Of a stretch of 64,000 nucleotides of DNA, positions 33,250 through 42,766 are shown piece by piece. A model generated the notes under the pieces. That model saw only the letters and a list, made by a program, of their open reading frames with translations, was not told where the DNA came from and ran no database searches. The DNA comes from Prillingera fragicola (Eukaryota > Basidiomycota > Tremellomycetes > Trichosporonales > Trichosporonaceae). Position 1 is the first letter of the stretch. Each line of letters begins with the position of its first letter. A program made the position numbers and the translations under genes. The stretch is from assembly GCA_002335605.1 (NCBI GenBank), contig BEDY01000004.1:1364001-1428000 (forward strand). The letters run 5' to 3'.

Positions 33250-34334
33250 CTAGAACTCATGGTTGAAGACATCGTCCGGGCTCTTCTTCTTGGGTGGTGC
33301 GTTTGAGCTTGAACCGCCACCAGAGTTGCCACGGTAGCTGTCGTCGTCGGCATAACTCTGCTTGCGAATGTTGCCCGAGCTCTTCTTATTCTTGCTGCTG
33401 CGACGCTTGCCTCCGTAGTCGCGACCCCACTCGGGAACATCATCGTCGGTGGCCGCAGCAGGAGGATAAGTACCGTACGAGTCACCTGACGAGCCCGAGT
33501 TGGATCGAGCTTGGCGCGAGCGCTCCCAACGGTCGCTGCCGCTGCTGCTCTGCTGACGGCGCTTGGAGCGGCCATCACCAATGGTGCCCTCAAAGTTGGC
33601 TGGGTAGTGCCAGTTCTTCTGGTTGGGGGCCTCGTCGTCTGCGCGTTAGCCTCGGCAAGGAGCCCCAACTCACCATTATTGTAGTACTCCTCCTCGTCGC
33701 GGCCCCACAGCCCCTCGTTGCGGCGACGCTCGGTCTGGTTCTCGCTCCTGGGGTCATAGTTGGGGCCCTCCTCGCCGTCCGCAAGCTCCTGGCCCACGAG
33801 GGTCGACTCGGGCACGCGCTCGTCGTAGCGCTTGGCCCACTGCGACCTGGCGGCCTTGCGGTCCGTGTCGGCGCTGTTGACAAGTCCGTAGCGGAGAGCC
33901 CACTTGGGTGTACGCGCCTTATTCGTGCTGTCTGTCAGTCTTGTTTCACATAACTGCAACTCACTTGTTACGAATGTTCTGAATGTAGAAGCTGTGTGGT
34001 GGTTAGTGACTTGTGCGGGGCAAAGGTGGCTCATTGCCTTGAGCTTACTTGTGGCCGTGTCCTGGGAAGTCTACAGTTAGCTACAGCTTGAGCATCGCAA
34101 ACTTACAGCCACAGATAGTCATCACAATATTGATGAAGAAGTCCCTGCCGATACCGAATCGCGCAGCGACGGCTTGCCATGGGTCAGCTCGTCGATCCGT
34201 GGGGCACAATTCGACAGCACACACGTACCAAGAGGGGGCAGGAGCATGCCGAGAATGAAGAGGAGGACCTGGAAGCCATGGTGACGCTTTGGCTTGAGCT
34301 CCACCTTCTTGGGGAGGTACTGATTGTAGGCCAT
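33250..34334 (-). CDS. Pmp3/UPF0057-type membrane protein with long hydrophilic tail
   Basis: ATG 34334: MAYNQYLPKKVELKPKRHHG, then transmembrane 1 FQVLLFILGMLLPPL. Intron 1 (about 34171-34226) restores PPLAVAARFGIGRDFFINIV, the Pmp3 signature (PPLxVxxxxGxGxDFxIN). Transmembrane 2 is INIVMTICG. Small exons separated by introns at about 34075-34108, 33990-34047 and 33918-33961 give GYFPGHGHNFYIQNIRNN, corresponding to the IPGIIHAxYI segment. The remaining about 200 residues are hydrophilic: TPKWALRYGLVNSADTDRKA, then Glu/Asn/Arg-rich and Ser/Gly-rich stretches ending KKKSPDDVFNHEF. A fifth intron is near 33640-33674. Pmp3 proteins are about 55 residues and modulate plasma membrane potential; the long tail resembles the Sna3/Sna4 branch, which uses its tail for vacuolar sorting. 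Function of the tail is inference. Confidence 0.83.
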
Positions 34335-35147
34335 GTCGGCTGGATGGAGATGAAGCTCTCGAGGCCTGATGGGAGATTAATAGACTGCGTGGGCGGCGGG
34401 TGGTGGCGGAGACAAGCGACATTGGAGAGAGATGGCCAGCCCAGCGTGGATTCGGGTGTCTTTTATTTGAGCCTCCTACTTTAACGGAGTGATGAGTTGC
34501 CTCTCCTGGCAGTCCAGCCCGACTTCGGCCCAGACTCGGGGCTTCATGTCTCCTGCTCGATGCAGTCAGTGTGTGATCTGACACGCTCTAGAAGAACAAT
34601 CCAGTCAGTGGTGGTTATAACAGCTGGCTGGTGCGCGGCTGGTCTGGGAGATGTGCACTGAGCTGAGGTTGCCAGACAGGCTTGGCAGCATGCACATCCG
34701 TGACTCAGGATACAGATCCGCGAGACCGATGACAGATCCGTGATGAGTTGTGCCACTCGGCGTTGCGACGCTGTATCGCACAGCAGCAGCGCCTCGGCTG
34801 GTGTGACCTACATACCGACAAAGTCATTGTGGGATCCGAGGGCACGGCGAGTACAGCGCTTCCGAGCTGCCTCCCTCTCAACCGTCATGGCTTGCGGCGG
34901 TGCAGTCTGTGCACACTTGCATTCCCCCTCACAGGCCACAGGCCACGGTCGCACAGGCCGCAGGCCACAGGCCACAGGACTCCCTGGTTGGTGCCAAGGG
35001 TACGTGTAGATCGTGCAGATCGAGAAGGATCTTACTAAACACTGGCACTCACGCCCAATGGCCCATGCAGGCGTCTCCAGACGCCCACTCACCACCTTGT
35101 ACGACTCTCTGTAGCAACACAACTCATCAAGACGTCCCAGCTCCGAC
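34335..35147. promoter_or_regulatory. Divergent promoter region, Pmp3-type gene / UPF0658 gene
   Basis: 813 bp between outward ATGs. Includes a cluster of imperfect ACAGGCC direct repeats (34931-34978). No supported coding frame. Confidence 0.45.
34931..34978 (+). repeat. Imperfect direct repeats of ACAGGCC(AC)
   Basis: Within 48 bp the string ACAGGCC or GCAGGCC recurs several times, interrupted by one CGGTCG variant. It lies about 170 bp upstream of the UPF0658 ATG and could be a promoter microsatellite. Confidence 0.7.
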
Positions 35148-36707
35148 ATGAGCTACTCATCCGTTCCCACCCTCTTATACGACTCGCCAGGCTACGAGCC
35201 AAGATACTCTAGCACTACCGCATCAACAGAGCTCGACTATCTCACAATGGAGGGCAAGACCAGACAATCGAGCAAGGGTACCATTGAGAGCAGCGCGACA
35301 GAGCCCTTGCCCCCACGATACTTTCGCAGGCTCTCCATGTCAGAGAAGGTTTACATGTATACGGGTAAGGTGTCGCCTCTCGGTTCCAGCTCACGTCCCA
35401 GCGGCAGCCGAGGCCATCCTGGTCCTTCCCATCGCGTTCGCGGTCTTTGGGCTGGTGCAGGTGAGCACTCTAGACGCGGCGGCCATACTTAATTCAGGAC
35501 CGCATTAGCATGAATAACAAGAAGACTCGCACCATCCCAGTCTACCTCGCCATGTTCATTCTTGCTCGGTATGTATCCCCTACCATCCTAACTGATGAGC
35601 AGCCTCTTTGGTTGCGTCTTTGCGTACGACGCCCTGCGCGCGCGTAATGTCGTTCAGCTCGTATTCCACATCATCTTTGAGTTCTGCATGCTCGTGTACG
35701 CCATCCTCGAGATCCCACAGCTGCACCAAGCATTTTCTGGACTCAACATGACAGGCCCTTGCCGCCAGCTGTCAGACGGCACCTTTGTAAGCACCCGTCC
35801 CACAATCGCCACTGACGGCAGGACTGCCACGGCCCGGGCACGCTGTACAACATGCTCGAGAAACTCATGATCGTCCCACCGATCGTCATTGGCATCGCCA
35901 TGTGCATCTATGCGCTGTTTACGCGCAAGCTGTACGTCCAGTTTGGCTGGGACATTTACAAGATTGTCGGCGCATCGCCCGAGCTCAAGCAGGTGTATCG
36001 GGCGTACCAGACGCTGGTGGCGTTGATCAAGATGTTGCTGTTCTTTACCACCGCTTTCTGCATGGCTGTGAGCTCGCATGTGATGGCGGCGCTGATGGAA
36101 GTATATCATCCTTGTAACTTCGTGGATGAGCAACACTTTTGAGCTGTGGGTACATGCCTCGGTGTCTCTGACAGTGCAGGGTTATCACCATTCTGGCGCT
36201 CCCTGTATCCCTCTTGTGCATGATTGCCGTGGCCTGGGCAGTTCGACGTGAGAACGTAATGTAAGTTGGCCAATGGGTCGCTGCTGATAAAAGTGCCACT
36301 TATCTCTGCCTCGTCGTCATGGTCGTCGGTTTCGTCTACTTTGTGTACGTTGATCATACTCAACGGAACTGACTTGAAGCTACAAGTTTGCCAGCCTGTG
36401 GCTACCCAAGACAGCGTGGCTGTACAAGGACACCAAGATCACCATGGCCGTGTTCTGTAAGTCCCATCACATGCTGAGTTCTGACCGTTGGAGCCGTGTT
36501 CGCCATCGTCATCCTCCTTGCGACGTTTATCAACACTATCGTCTGCCTGCGCAACTTTGGCAAGGGCCTGCTGAACACGCATCGTAAGCTCGTAATGTAG
36601 CCAGCGCTCACACCCCAGGGCCAGCAGCTCTCGCTGCGTTCTCGTATCCCGCTGGCCGGACAAAGCAAACCGAGGCCGGAGCCGAACAGCAGCTCGTCAT
36701 TGACTAA
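35148..36707 (+). CDS. UPF0658 family multi-pass Golgi membrane protein
   Basis: ATG 35148 (MSYSSVPTLLYDSPGYEPRY), an 80-residue Ser/Thr-rich cytosolic N-terminus, then many short exons each carrying one or two hydrophobic helices: AEAILVLPIAFAVFGLVQ, TRTIPVYLAMFILAR, NVVQLVFHIIFEFCMLVYAI, EKLMIVPPIVIGIAMCIYAL, TLVALIKMLLFFTTAFCMA, ITILALPVSLLCMIAVAWAV, CLVVMVVGFVYFVYKF and SVFAIVILLATFINTIVCLRNF. The block GWDIYKIVGASPELKQVYRAY is the best match to UPF0658 proteins of ascomycetes (S. pombe SPAC23H3.04 type, Golgi-localised). About nine introns are inferred. The C-terminus ends AGAEQQLVID; stop 36705-36707. Function is unknown. The family call rests on topology plus the DIYK...K motif. Confidence 0.75.
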
Positions 36708-37052
36708 GTGTGGATCCCTCGTCGATGGAGCGATCCCACCGCAGTTGCAACATGGCCTGTACATACATCCTAGATGTCCACAACCGTACTTGTACACGAA
36801 GCGCGACGAGGCGCAAGAGGCGCAAGAAAGAAAATGAAGGTGCTGGCATGTGTCGTGAGGTGTCGTGAGAGGTCGTTCATGTAATCTAGGTTTCGGCTTT
36901 TGGGAAGATGCCCGTTGAGAGGATTGAGCTGCTGTGAATTGACAGATGTGCCGTGGTGGGGGTTTGCCGTGGGAATGGTTCGTCTGTTGTAACGCTTCCC
37001 TGTGCGTACTCATCGGTGGCCACACTACTGTTTGCCACACTACTGTTTGTGG
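36708..37052. other. Convergent 3' intergenic region
   Basis: 345 bp between two stop codons. No feature recognised beyond likely 3' UTRs. Confidence 0.4.
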
Positions 37053-37655
37053 CTAGAGCAGCTTGAGCAACGACGACCCAGTTTCGGGCCCAGAATCACT
37101 GTCCCATCCCTCGACGTCCTCGGGTCGAATCCAGTCCCATGAGCCGTCATCCCGACGTACTCGCTTCAGCACTGCGTGCTGGCGTGCATGTGCGCGGGCC
37201 ATGCGGCGAGATGGGCTGGTAGGTCCTGCCGGCCGTCGCTGCGGTGGTATTTCCGAGCCCGAGCCGCTAAAGTCCATACATGTATCACCAGATTTGCACG
37301 TGTCGTCACTCGTGCGCACCTCGCGCAGCTCGGGCAATGTCTCGAGCTTTGGGGTGCCGAGGAAGGTGCTGGGGCGGCTGCTGTCGCTGACAGTGTCGAG
37401 GTTTGTGAGAGAGCGTGGGCTATACACGCTAGATTGGGGGCGCGCTGCGCTGCTTGAAATTGGTTTTGGACACGTCAACGACGCAGCGTTTGACGAGTGC
37501 CCAGTCGCCTGTGAGCCGTAGGATGCACTGCGTCCGAGCCCACTAGCAAGTGGCCGGGGATGCGAAATGGTCCGAGGCGGCGCTGCCGAGCGTGTCGGTG
37601 AGGTTGTACGGTTACGAGACCGACACCAGAAGGGAAGCGATAGAAAGGCGCCCAT
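37053..37655 (-). CDS. Hypothetical 200-residue Ser-rich protein with possible N-myristoylation site
   Basis: A single-exon frame from ATG 37655 to stop 37053. The N-terminus MGAFLSLPFWC has Gly2 and Ser6, the minimal N-myristoylation pattern, plus a Cys at position 11 that could be palmitoylated. The body is Ser/Pro/Arg-rich, with a short motif FLGTPKLETLPELREV and a conserved-looking C-terminus RVRRDDGSWDWIRPEDVEGW. Synonymous third positions are fairly GC-rich. The opposite-strand frame at 37063-37521 is shorter and looks like a shadow. No family recognised. It shares a 274-bp divergent promoter with the G-patch gene. Confidence 0.55.
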   Translation of the reverse strand: MGAFLSLPFWCRSRNRTTSPTRSAAPPRTISHPRPLASGLGRSASYGSQATGHSSNAASLTCPKPISSSAARPQSSVYSPRSLTNLDTVSDSSRPSTFLGTPKLETLPELREVRTSDDTCKSGDTCMDFSGSGSEIPPQRRPAGPTSPSRRMARAHARQHAVLKRVRRDDGSWDWIRPEDVEGWDSDSGPETGSSLLKLL

Positions 37656-37929
37656 GGCGCTGGCTGAAGCGTTGAAGGGGTAACAAGTGTCGTCCTCGGC
37701 TTACTGTAGCAGGTTCATATGGTTATGTTGACAAGTGTTGTCCACTCAATCTGGGGCAACAACAGAAAAATGGTTCCGCGTCAATGGTTCCTGTTTCAGG
37801 TACCGCGGCCGCCTGCGCCCCCAGGGGTCATCGTTCGCCACCCAACCGACCTGTCATTTTCAACTCACTCTCACATTTCTAATCGCTCTACTCTTCTCTT
37901 TCTCTTGGTTCTCCAACGTCCAATCCATC

Positions 37930-39048
37930 ATGGATGATGGAGAACGCCCCCGCCGTGGCATTGGCTTTTTTCCTGAAGCCGTCGTCATCCGATCAGGTCC
38001 ATCACGACCTGTCCCCAAGCAACGTCACGCCGACGACGACGAGTATGCAAAGCCGAAACCCTTGACATACCAAGGCCCCGACTCTTGGACGCTCTGGAAG
38101 GACTGGCACATCAACCCGTCGGGACATGGAGATAAGGAGCGTCGTGCCCCTCCCAAATTTGTGCTTGCAAAGGGCACGTATGACGAACTGGGTCGTGGTA
38201 TTCGAGACGGCACTGCCGTCGACGTTACAGTCGTTGAAGAGGAGGAGCACGATGCGTCAAAGCTGAAAGGAGGCGATGTTGCGGACTGGTATCGCTCTTT
38301 GGCGTCAAGAAGCGGTACAGCGACGCCCAAGGAGTCTGAACGACAGGCCAGCACATCCGTGCCAGCGCCCGTGGAAGCATCGGTCGGGACCCCAGCTCCT
38401 CAACCCGTCCGCGTACATCGTTCAGAATGGTTTATTCGTCGTGCACTCCTCACCTCGTCTCAAGCTGCTGCCGTGCCGCCAAAAGCACCCACCCGCCCCT
38501 CCTCCATCGGCAGCATGCTCAACATCTCTACGGCGAAGCCACCACCACCTCCCCCTGTGAGCTACACTCTCGGCCCCGATAACGCAGGCTATGCGCGGCT
38601 CGAGGCCCTTGGTTGGGCTGGCGGAGGCCTTGGACGACCAGAGGGCTGGAGCGGTGACTCGTCCGAGCCGAGCCCACGGCCAAGTCGGGGATCGACTCCG
38701 AAACGGCAAATTGAGGTTGACGGTGTCGTTGACCTCACAGCGGACTCTGATGACTCGGACGGCTCTGCCTCGGAGGAGGGAACAGACCGCCAGCATGGGC
38801 CGGGTCGTGTGTTGCCTGTCGCAACAGCACTCAAGCTGGATCGACTCGGTATCGGCCGCGCACGCACAGTGGATAAAAAGGTGACGCACTCTGCCGCCGA
38901 GATCACTGCCGCCCAGCGCCGAGCCAAGGGTGTGCGCGGGCCCCCACCGACGGGTGAGCCCAGCAAAAAGGCCAAGGTCAAGTGGGCTGAGCGTGACAGG
39001 CGAGAGCGTGAGTCTCGTCGTCGCCTGGCCGCTGCCCTCAACTCTTAG
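37930..39048 (+). CDS. G-patch domain protein
   Basis: Intron-less, 372 residues from ATG 37930 (MDDGERPRRGIGFFPEAVVI). The open frame continues upstream to 37735, but that part is hydrophobic leader-like sequence without conservation, and ATCATGG is a better context. Residues around 210-240 read LGPDNAGYARLEALGWAGGG then LGRPEGW, the G-patch (aromatic residue, then GW, then GxGLG-like). C-terminal of it come an acidic Ser/Asp stretch (DLTADSDDSDGSASEEG), then PVATALKLDRLGIGRARTVD and a basic tail RRAKGVRGPPPTG...RRRLAAALNS. This order (G-patch, then a TALKxDRxGIG element) resembles nuclear G-patch proteins that activate DEAH helicases in splicing or ribosome assembly. The specific helicase partner is unknown. 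Confidence 0.8.
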   Translation: MDDGERPRRGIGFFPEAVVIRSGPSRPVPKQRHADDDEYAKPKPLTYQGPDSWTLWKDWHINPSGHGDKERRAPPKFVLAKGTYDELGRGIRDGTAVDVTVVEEEEHDASKLKGGDVADWYRSLASRSGTATPKESERQASTSVPAPVEASVGTPAPQPVRVHRSEWFIRRALLTSSQAAAVPPKAPTRPSSIGSMLNISTAKPPPPPPVSYTLGPDNAGYARLEALGWAGGGLGRPEGWSGDSSEPSPRPSRGSTPKRQIEVDGVVDLTADSDDSDGSASEEGTDRQHGPGRVLPVATALKLDRLGIGRARTVDKKVTHSAAEITAAQRRAKGVRGPPPTGEPSKKAKVKWAERDRRERESRRRLAAALNS

Positions 39049-39134
39049 ACTAATAGAAAGGCGCAAAACGTTGTATGTTCATAACCATCACATAGTGTAC
39101 AAATGCCAAGACAACCCATATCTACGTTCAACTT

Positions 39135-40162
39135 CTACTTGCGCGTAATGGTGGCCTGGATCAAGCCCGAGGGGTCAGCGACGGGGTGGAAGACCTCGGC
39201 ACCGCCCTCATAGCCGAGACCGTTGTCAATCTTGAACGCGGACAGATTGATGGGGATGAAGTGACTGTTGGGGAGCGAGTACGAGATTTCCTTGACGGCA
39301 GGGCAGTCGACAAGGACCTTTTGCGCAGTGTTATACAGCGTTGCCTGGACCGAGGCGCTCTCGTCTGTTGCAAAGACCTCGAGAGTGTCCTTGCGAACGT
39401 TGGCGCCAATAGTGGGAAAGTCGAGCTCCTTGGCAATGGGGACGATGTTGTCAATGGTGAGGGGAAGGTTGGGAGGGAGGGGGATCGAGTACTCGGTAGT
39501 GACCGAGGTCGAGAACAGGCGGTCCTTGACGGCAACGAGAGTGGTAAACTCGTCGGTCCAGAAGTCCTCGAAAGCCGAGCCCGAAGTCTTGAGGACCAGA
39601 AGGTCCTTGAGACCAACCTTGAGGTCGGCGACCAGCTGATCCTTGCCGGCAGTCGCGTCAACGGCCAGGTCAACAGTGACCTTCTCCTCGCCGTCGCGAA
39701 CAAACGACCACTTGTGGGGCTCGCCATCGACGGGAATGCGGCTCCACTTGTGAGTGGTGAGCTTGATGAACGACTTGGAAATGTGCTCGTAGCGAGTCAC
39801 AAAGTGGGTGCCGATATGGAGGGCGAATGCGGGGGGGTCAAGGACGTGGGGTGAGGTCTTGGCAAGAATGTTGATCGTGTTCTTGACAGTGTCGGTGGGC
39901 ACAACGACGCTGTTGTCCGCCTTGGTGTACGACGTCTCAATGTTGCCGTCGAGGAGGGCTACTGGTCAGTGGGCTGCCTTGCGTACGCGACGTACCCTGG
40001 ACAGTGTATTCGATGACGTGGTGGAGGTCCTTGCCATCCTTCTTCTCGCGAACGACCCGCGCGACGCGGACAAGGTCCTTACCTGAGCTGTAAGAATATA
40101 ACGCTAAGATGGATGGTGAGCTTACCGTAGCGGTGAGACGAGATGTATCCGGGCTCAGCCAT
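39135..40162 (-). CDS. Urate oxidase (uricase)
   Basis: Oxidises urate to 5-hydroxyisourate in the purine nitrogen pathway. Exon 1 from ATG 40162: MAEPGYISSHRYG. Intron (about 40082-40125) leads to KDLVRVARVVREKKDG (catalytic Lys in YGKxxVR). Second intron (about 39962-39995) precedes ALLDGNIETSYTKADNSVVV and PTDTVKNTINILAK, with the catalytic Thr in TDTVKNT. Also seen are FALHIGTHFVTRYEHI, HKWSRIPVDGEPHKWSFVRD, FTTLVAVKDRLFSTSV and LPNSHFIPINLSAF. The length of about 312 residues is normal. The C-terminus is QATITRK, with no SKL-like peroxisomal signal. The promoter has inverted GATA motifs and a TATA box. Confidence 0.95.
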
Positions 40163-40758
40163 TGTTGCTTGGAAGTTGAAAGTCGGCAAAGGGTTCTGTG
40201 CGTGTTGATGATGAGAAGTGGCTAGATGATGGGTCCGACTCTATATACGGAGTGGAGAGCGCAGCCCGATTACGCCGGGGCAGGTCGAGTGACGGGGACG
40301 GACCATGGACGCGGCCAGCACCAGATAGGACAATGGCACGGGACGGTCCACTCACGTCGGCCGGTCCGGTCGTCGCCGGAGTTGGGCACGTGGCATTGGC
40401 CGGAGCATTGATCATCCACAGATAAGGTTGGCTTATCTCGTTCGGAGTTTCTGCTTGGACACTTGCTCATGATTTAAACCTTGACAGCGATTGGGTTGGA
40501 GGTGCCGGTGCTGCGGTCGGCATGTCACGTATCGGGAGAACAATAGGATTGCCTTGTCCTCGTAAGCACCTCCTCCTGTCAGGACTTCTCTTCAGAGCCA
40601 GTCCCGGCGGCATTGTGATTCCAATTCCTCATAGCACCTAGCATCCACGCGGGAACTGAAAAACAAAAGGTATTCATCACAAAGGGGTATCATGGACAAG
40701 CTTGGAAGGAGTGGACGCGCGGAGACCAGCTCGCGCAGTTTATTTGCTGCCTGGCAGC
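40163..40758. promoter_or_regulatory. Uricase promoter region
   Basis: 596 bp between the uricase ATG (minus) and the DUF1996 gene stop. It contains a TATATAG on the minus strand at about 40241-40247 (roughly 80 bp upstream of the ATG), one AGATAG at 40323-40328, and an inverted AGATAAG/CTTATCT pair at 40420-40438. Confidence 0.6.
40420..40438. promoter_or_regulatory. Inverted pair of GATA-factor sites upstream of uricase
   Basis: AGATAAG (40420-40426) and its inverse CTTATCT (40432-40438) are separated by 5 bp, about 258 bp upstream of the uricase ATG. Fungal GATA factors (AreA/Gat1 type) bind HGATAR, often as pairs, in nitrogen-scavenging genes. The sites are seen; the factor is inferred. 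Confidence 0.6.
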
Positions 40759-42766
40759 TTAGAAATGGTTGCGCCTACGCTTGTATCCTCGCTTCGAGTG
40801 CCTGGCACACGAACCGGAGGACGCCGCCGCCCCAGTCGCCTTGACATTCCCGTCAGCAGAGCTAGCAGCAGTTGCCGGGGCTGAGGCCGAACCAGACGTA
40901 GTGGACGTGGCAGACACGATCGGGTCAGATGCGCTGATCGGATCAGCAGCAAAGTTGACGCCACCCAGAGGAGAATCGTCACCGGCCTGTGCCACTGCCT
41001 TGGCTGCCTCCTGTGGCTTGCCCGTGCTACTTGGGGCAGCGGCGGCTGCGACACCACTCTTGTCATCGAGTCCAGTGGGGAATGGGCATGGAAGACCGTA
41101 CTGGGCTTCTGGGTGGGCGCAGTATTGGGTCAGGACCGACTTGACTAGAGACTGAGTGGGGATGTTGAGCGAGACAGTTGATGCAGCGGCCGTGGCAGTG
41201 AATGGGGCCTTGTTCTCCAGTCCAGGAACAATGACACGGTTGTTGCCGTCGTCTGCGGTTAGCTCGCTCTCTTGTCCGTGACTCACTTCGCACGACATTG
41301 GCGTCCACTTCCTCCTGAGTGCCGGTGCTGACGAACGCGTAGTCGGTGGTGAGGTTGCTGTACGGCGCCCATTTGGTCCACACTGGGCAGGTCAGGGTGT
41401 TCTCGCACCCGCCGAGATTGCTAGGGTCCTCGGTGTTCTTGGCACCGGGAATCACATATGGGACATTGTAGCCATGACGGATGTTGAGAGCCAGGTTGGG
41501 AGAGACGATGCCAGGCTTTGTTGTCTCCTCGCAGGCTGGCTTGATAAGGGGGCCGTCCCATTCCCAGAGAGGGTTGCAGCCTCTGGTCAGCTGCTGTCAA
41601 GGCTGCAGAATCTTACCAGGTAGCTTGTTGATTGGGGTCCACAGACCAACGTCCTCGTTGACAATTTGACCCTGCTCGTCAGCTAAGCTGGACCTGTGGG
41701 CGTGGCCAGCTTGCTCACTTCAAGTCGGCAGTCCGCGAGGTCGAGGTTCTCATTCTCCTTAAACAAGACGGGGCAGTCGTCGACCCCGCCTGTGCACTCT
41801 TTAATGGCCCTGGCAAGCTTGGCCGTGTCCCAGGCATTGACAAAGTCGCCGTGGAATGTGGCCCCAGTCACATCACCATTTGCAAGCACCATGTTGGGCT
41901 TGTCCGTACGCCAGTTGGCCCGCTGTTCGTCATTGAGCTCGAAAAAGGTCTCGACGTTGATCTGTTCCCCGTAAGCGTGTGTGGCATACTCATCGGCCCG
42001 GCTGATAGAAACTAACTTGAGGGTACATGATAGGATGACTCTCGGGGCACATGTTGCCACTAGGAAGGGGCTCGCCGTTTTCACGGACGGGGTAGGCCAT
42101 GTGGGCAAAGTGATCCTTTGTGTCCAGCGTCTGGTTTGCCCATCCACAGTTGGGAAATTTCATGTTGGCTGTGAACGTCTTCGGGACGATACCGGGGCGA
42201 ATCGTTGAGGCGTTGGCCATGAACTGTTGATTGTAGTTGGGAATGGCGTGGTCGGTGAAGGGGTCGACATACCACTTGACTCCCTGTGCCCTCAAGGCTC
42301 CAATGTCGCGGCGATTGGTGTCACCAGCGATCATGCGAAGTCCGGGTGGGAAAGGTTGGACGTCAGACCTCTCAGAGGTGTAGTATATGAGTGCAGTCGA
42401 GGGGATCATGCTGTACGTCCCGTTAGGGTTGATGTAGTACATGGCTGGCGTCCAGTAGTTGCTCATGTCGGCGAGGGATCGGACTGTGGTGCATCGCGAT
42501 CCGGACATGGTCTCCGGGTCGTCCAAAACATCTGTTCGTCAGCTCGTCGGTCCCAATATCTTCTGCTGGTGCTTGCCTCGGAAGCGCGATGCGCCGCGGA
42601 TCTCGTGGACATGGCTCGCCACATCTCCGGGAGAGGCGATAGGGTCGAGACGCGTGTTGGCGAGGGCGTAAGCCCTCATGCGGAAAGTCGAGTGAGCAGC
42701 GTCGGCCTCTGGGGCTAGAGTGAGTGCCGCGACCAGCGCGACGGCCAGCTGAGGGATGGCCAGCAT
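40759..42766 (-). CDS. Secreted DUF1996 protein
   Basis: ATG 42766, signal peptide MLAIPQLAVALVAALTLAPE then ADAAHSTFRMRAYALANTRLDP, the usual mature start of DUF1996. The intron at 42532-42576 uses a GC donor (CGAG|GCAAGC) and restores GASRFRDVLDDPETM, matching the family. Then CTTVRSLADMSNYWTPAMYY, GLRMIAGDTN, FPNCGWANQTLDTKDH, and MCPESHPIMYPQ joined by an intron (about 41961-42015) to INVETFFELNDEQ. HGDFVNAWDTAKLARAIKEC follows. Two more introns lie near 41672-41716 and 41583-41618 before CNPLWEWDGP. A final intron (about 41252-41287) precedes DGNNRVIVPGLENKAPF. The C-terminus is Ala/Ser/Thr-rich and ends with a basic CARHSKRGYKRRRNHF. The family is common in fungal secretomes; function unknown. 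Confidence 0.9.

Noticed and set aside
38422..39066. 214-residue minus-strand frame opposite the G-patch gene
   Set aside because: The plus strand has a G-patch and a continuous basic/acidic domain order. The minus frame has no motif and overlaps completely.
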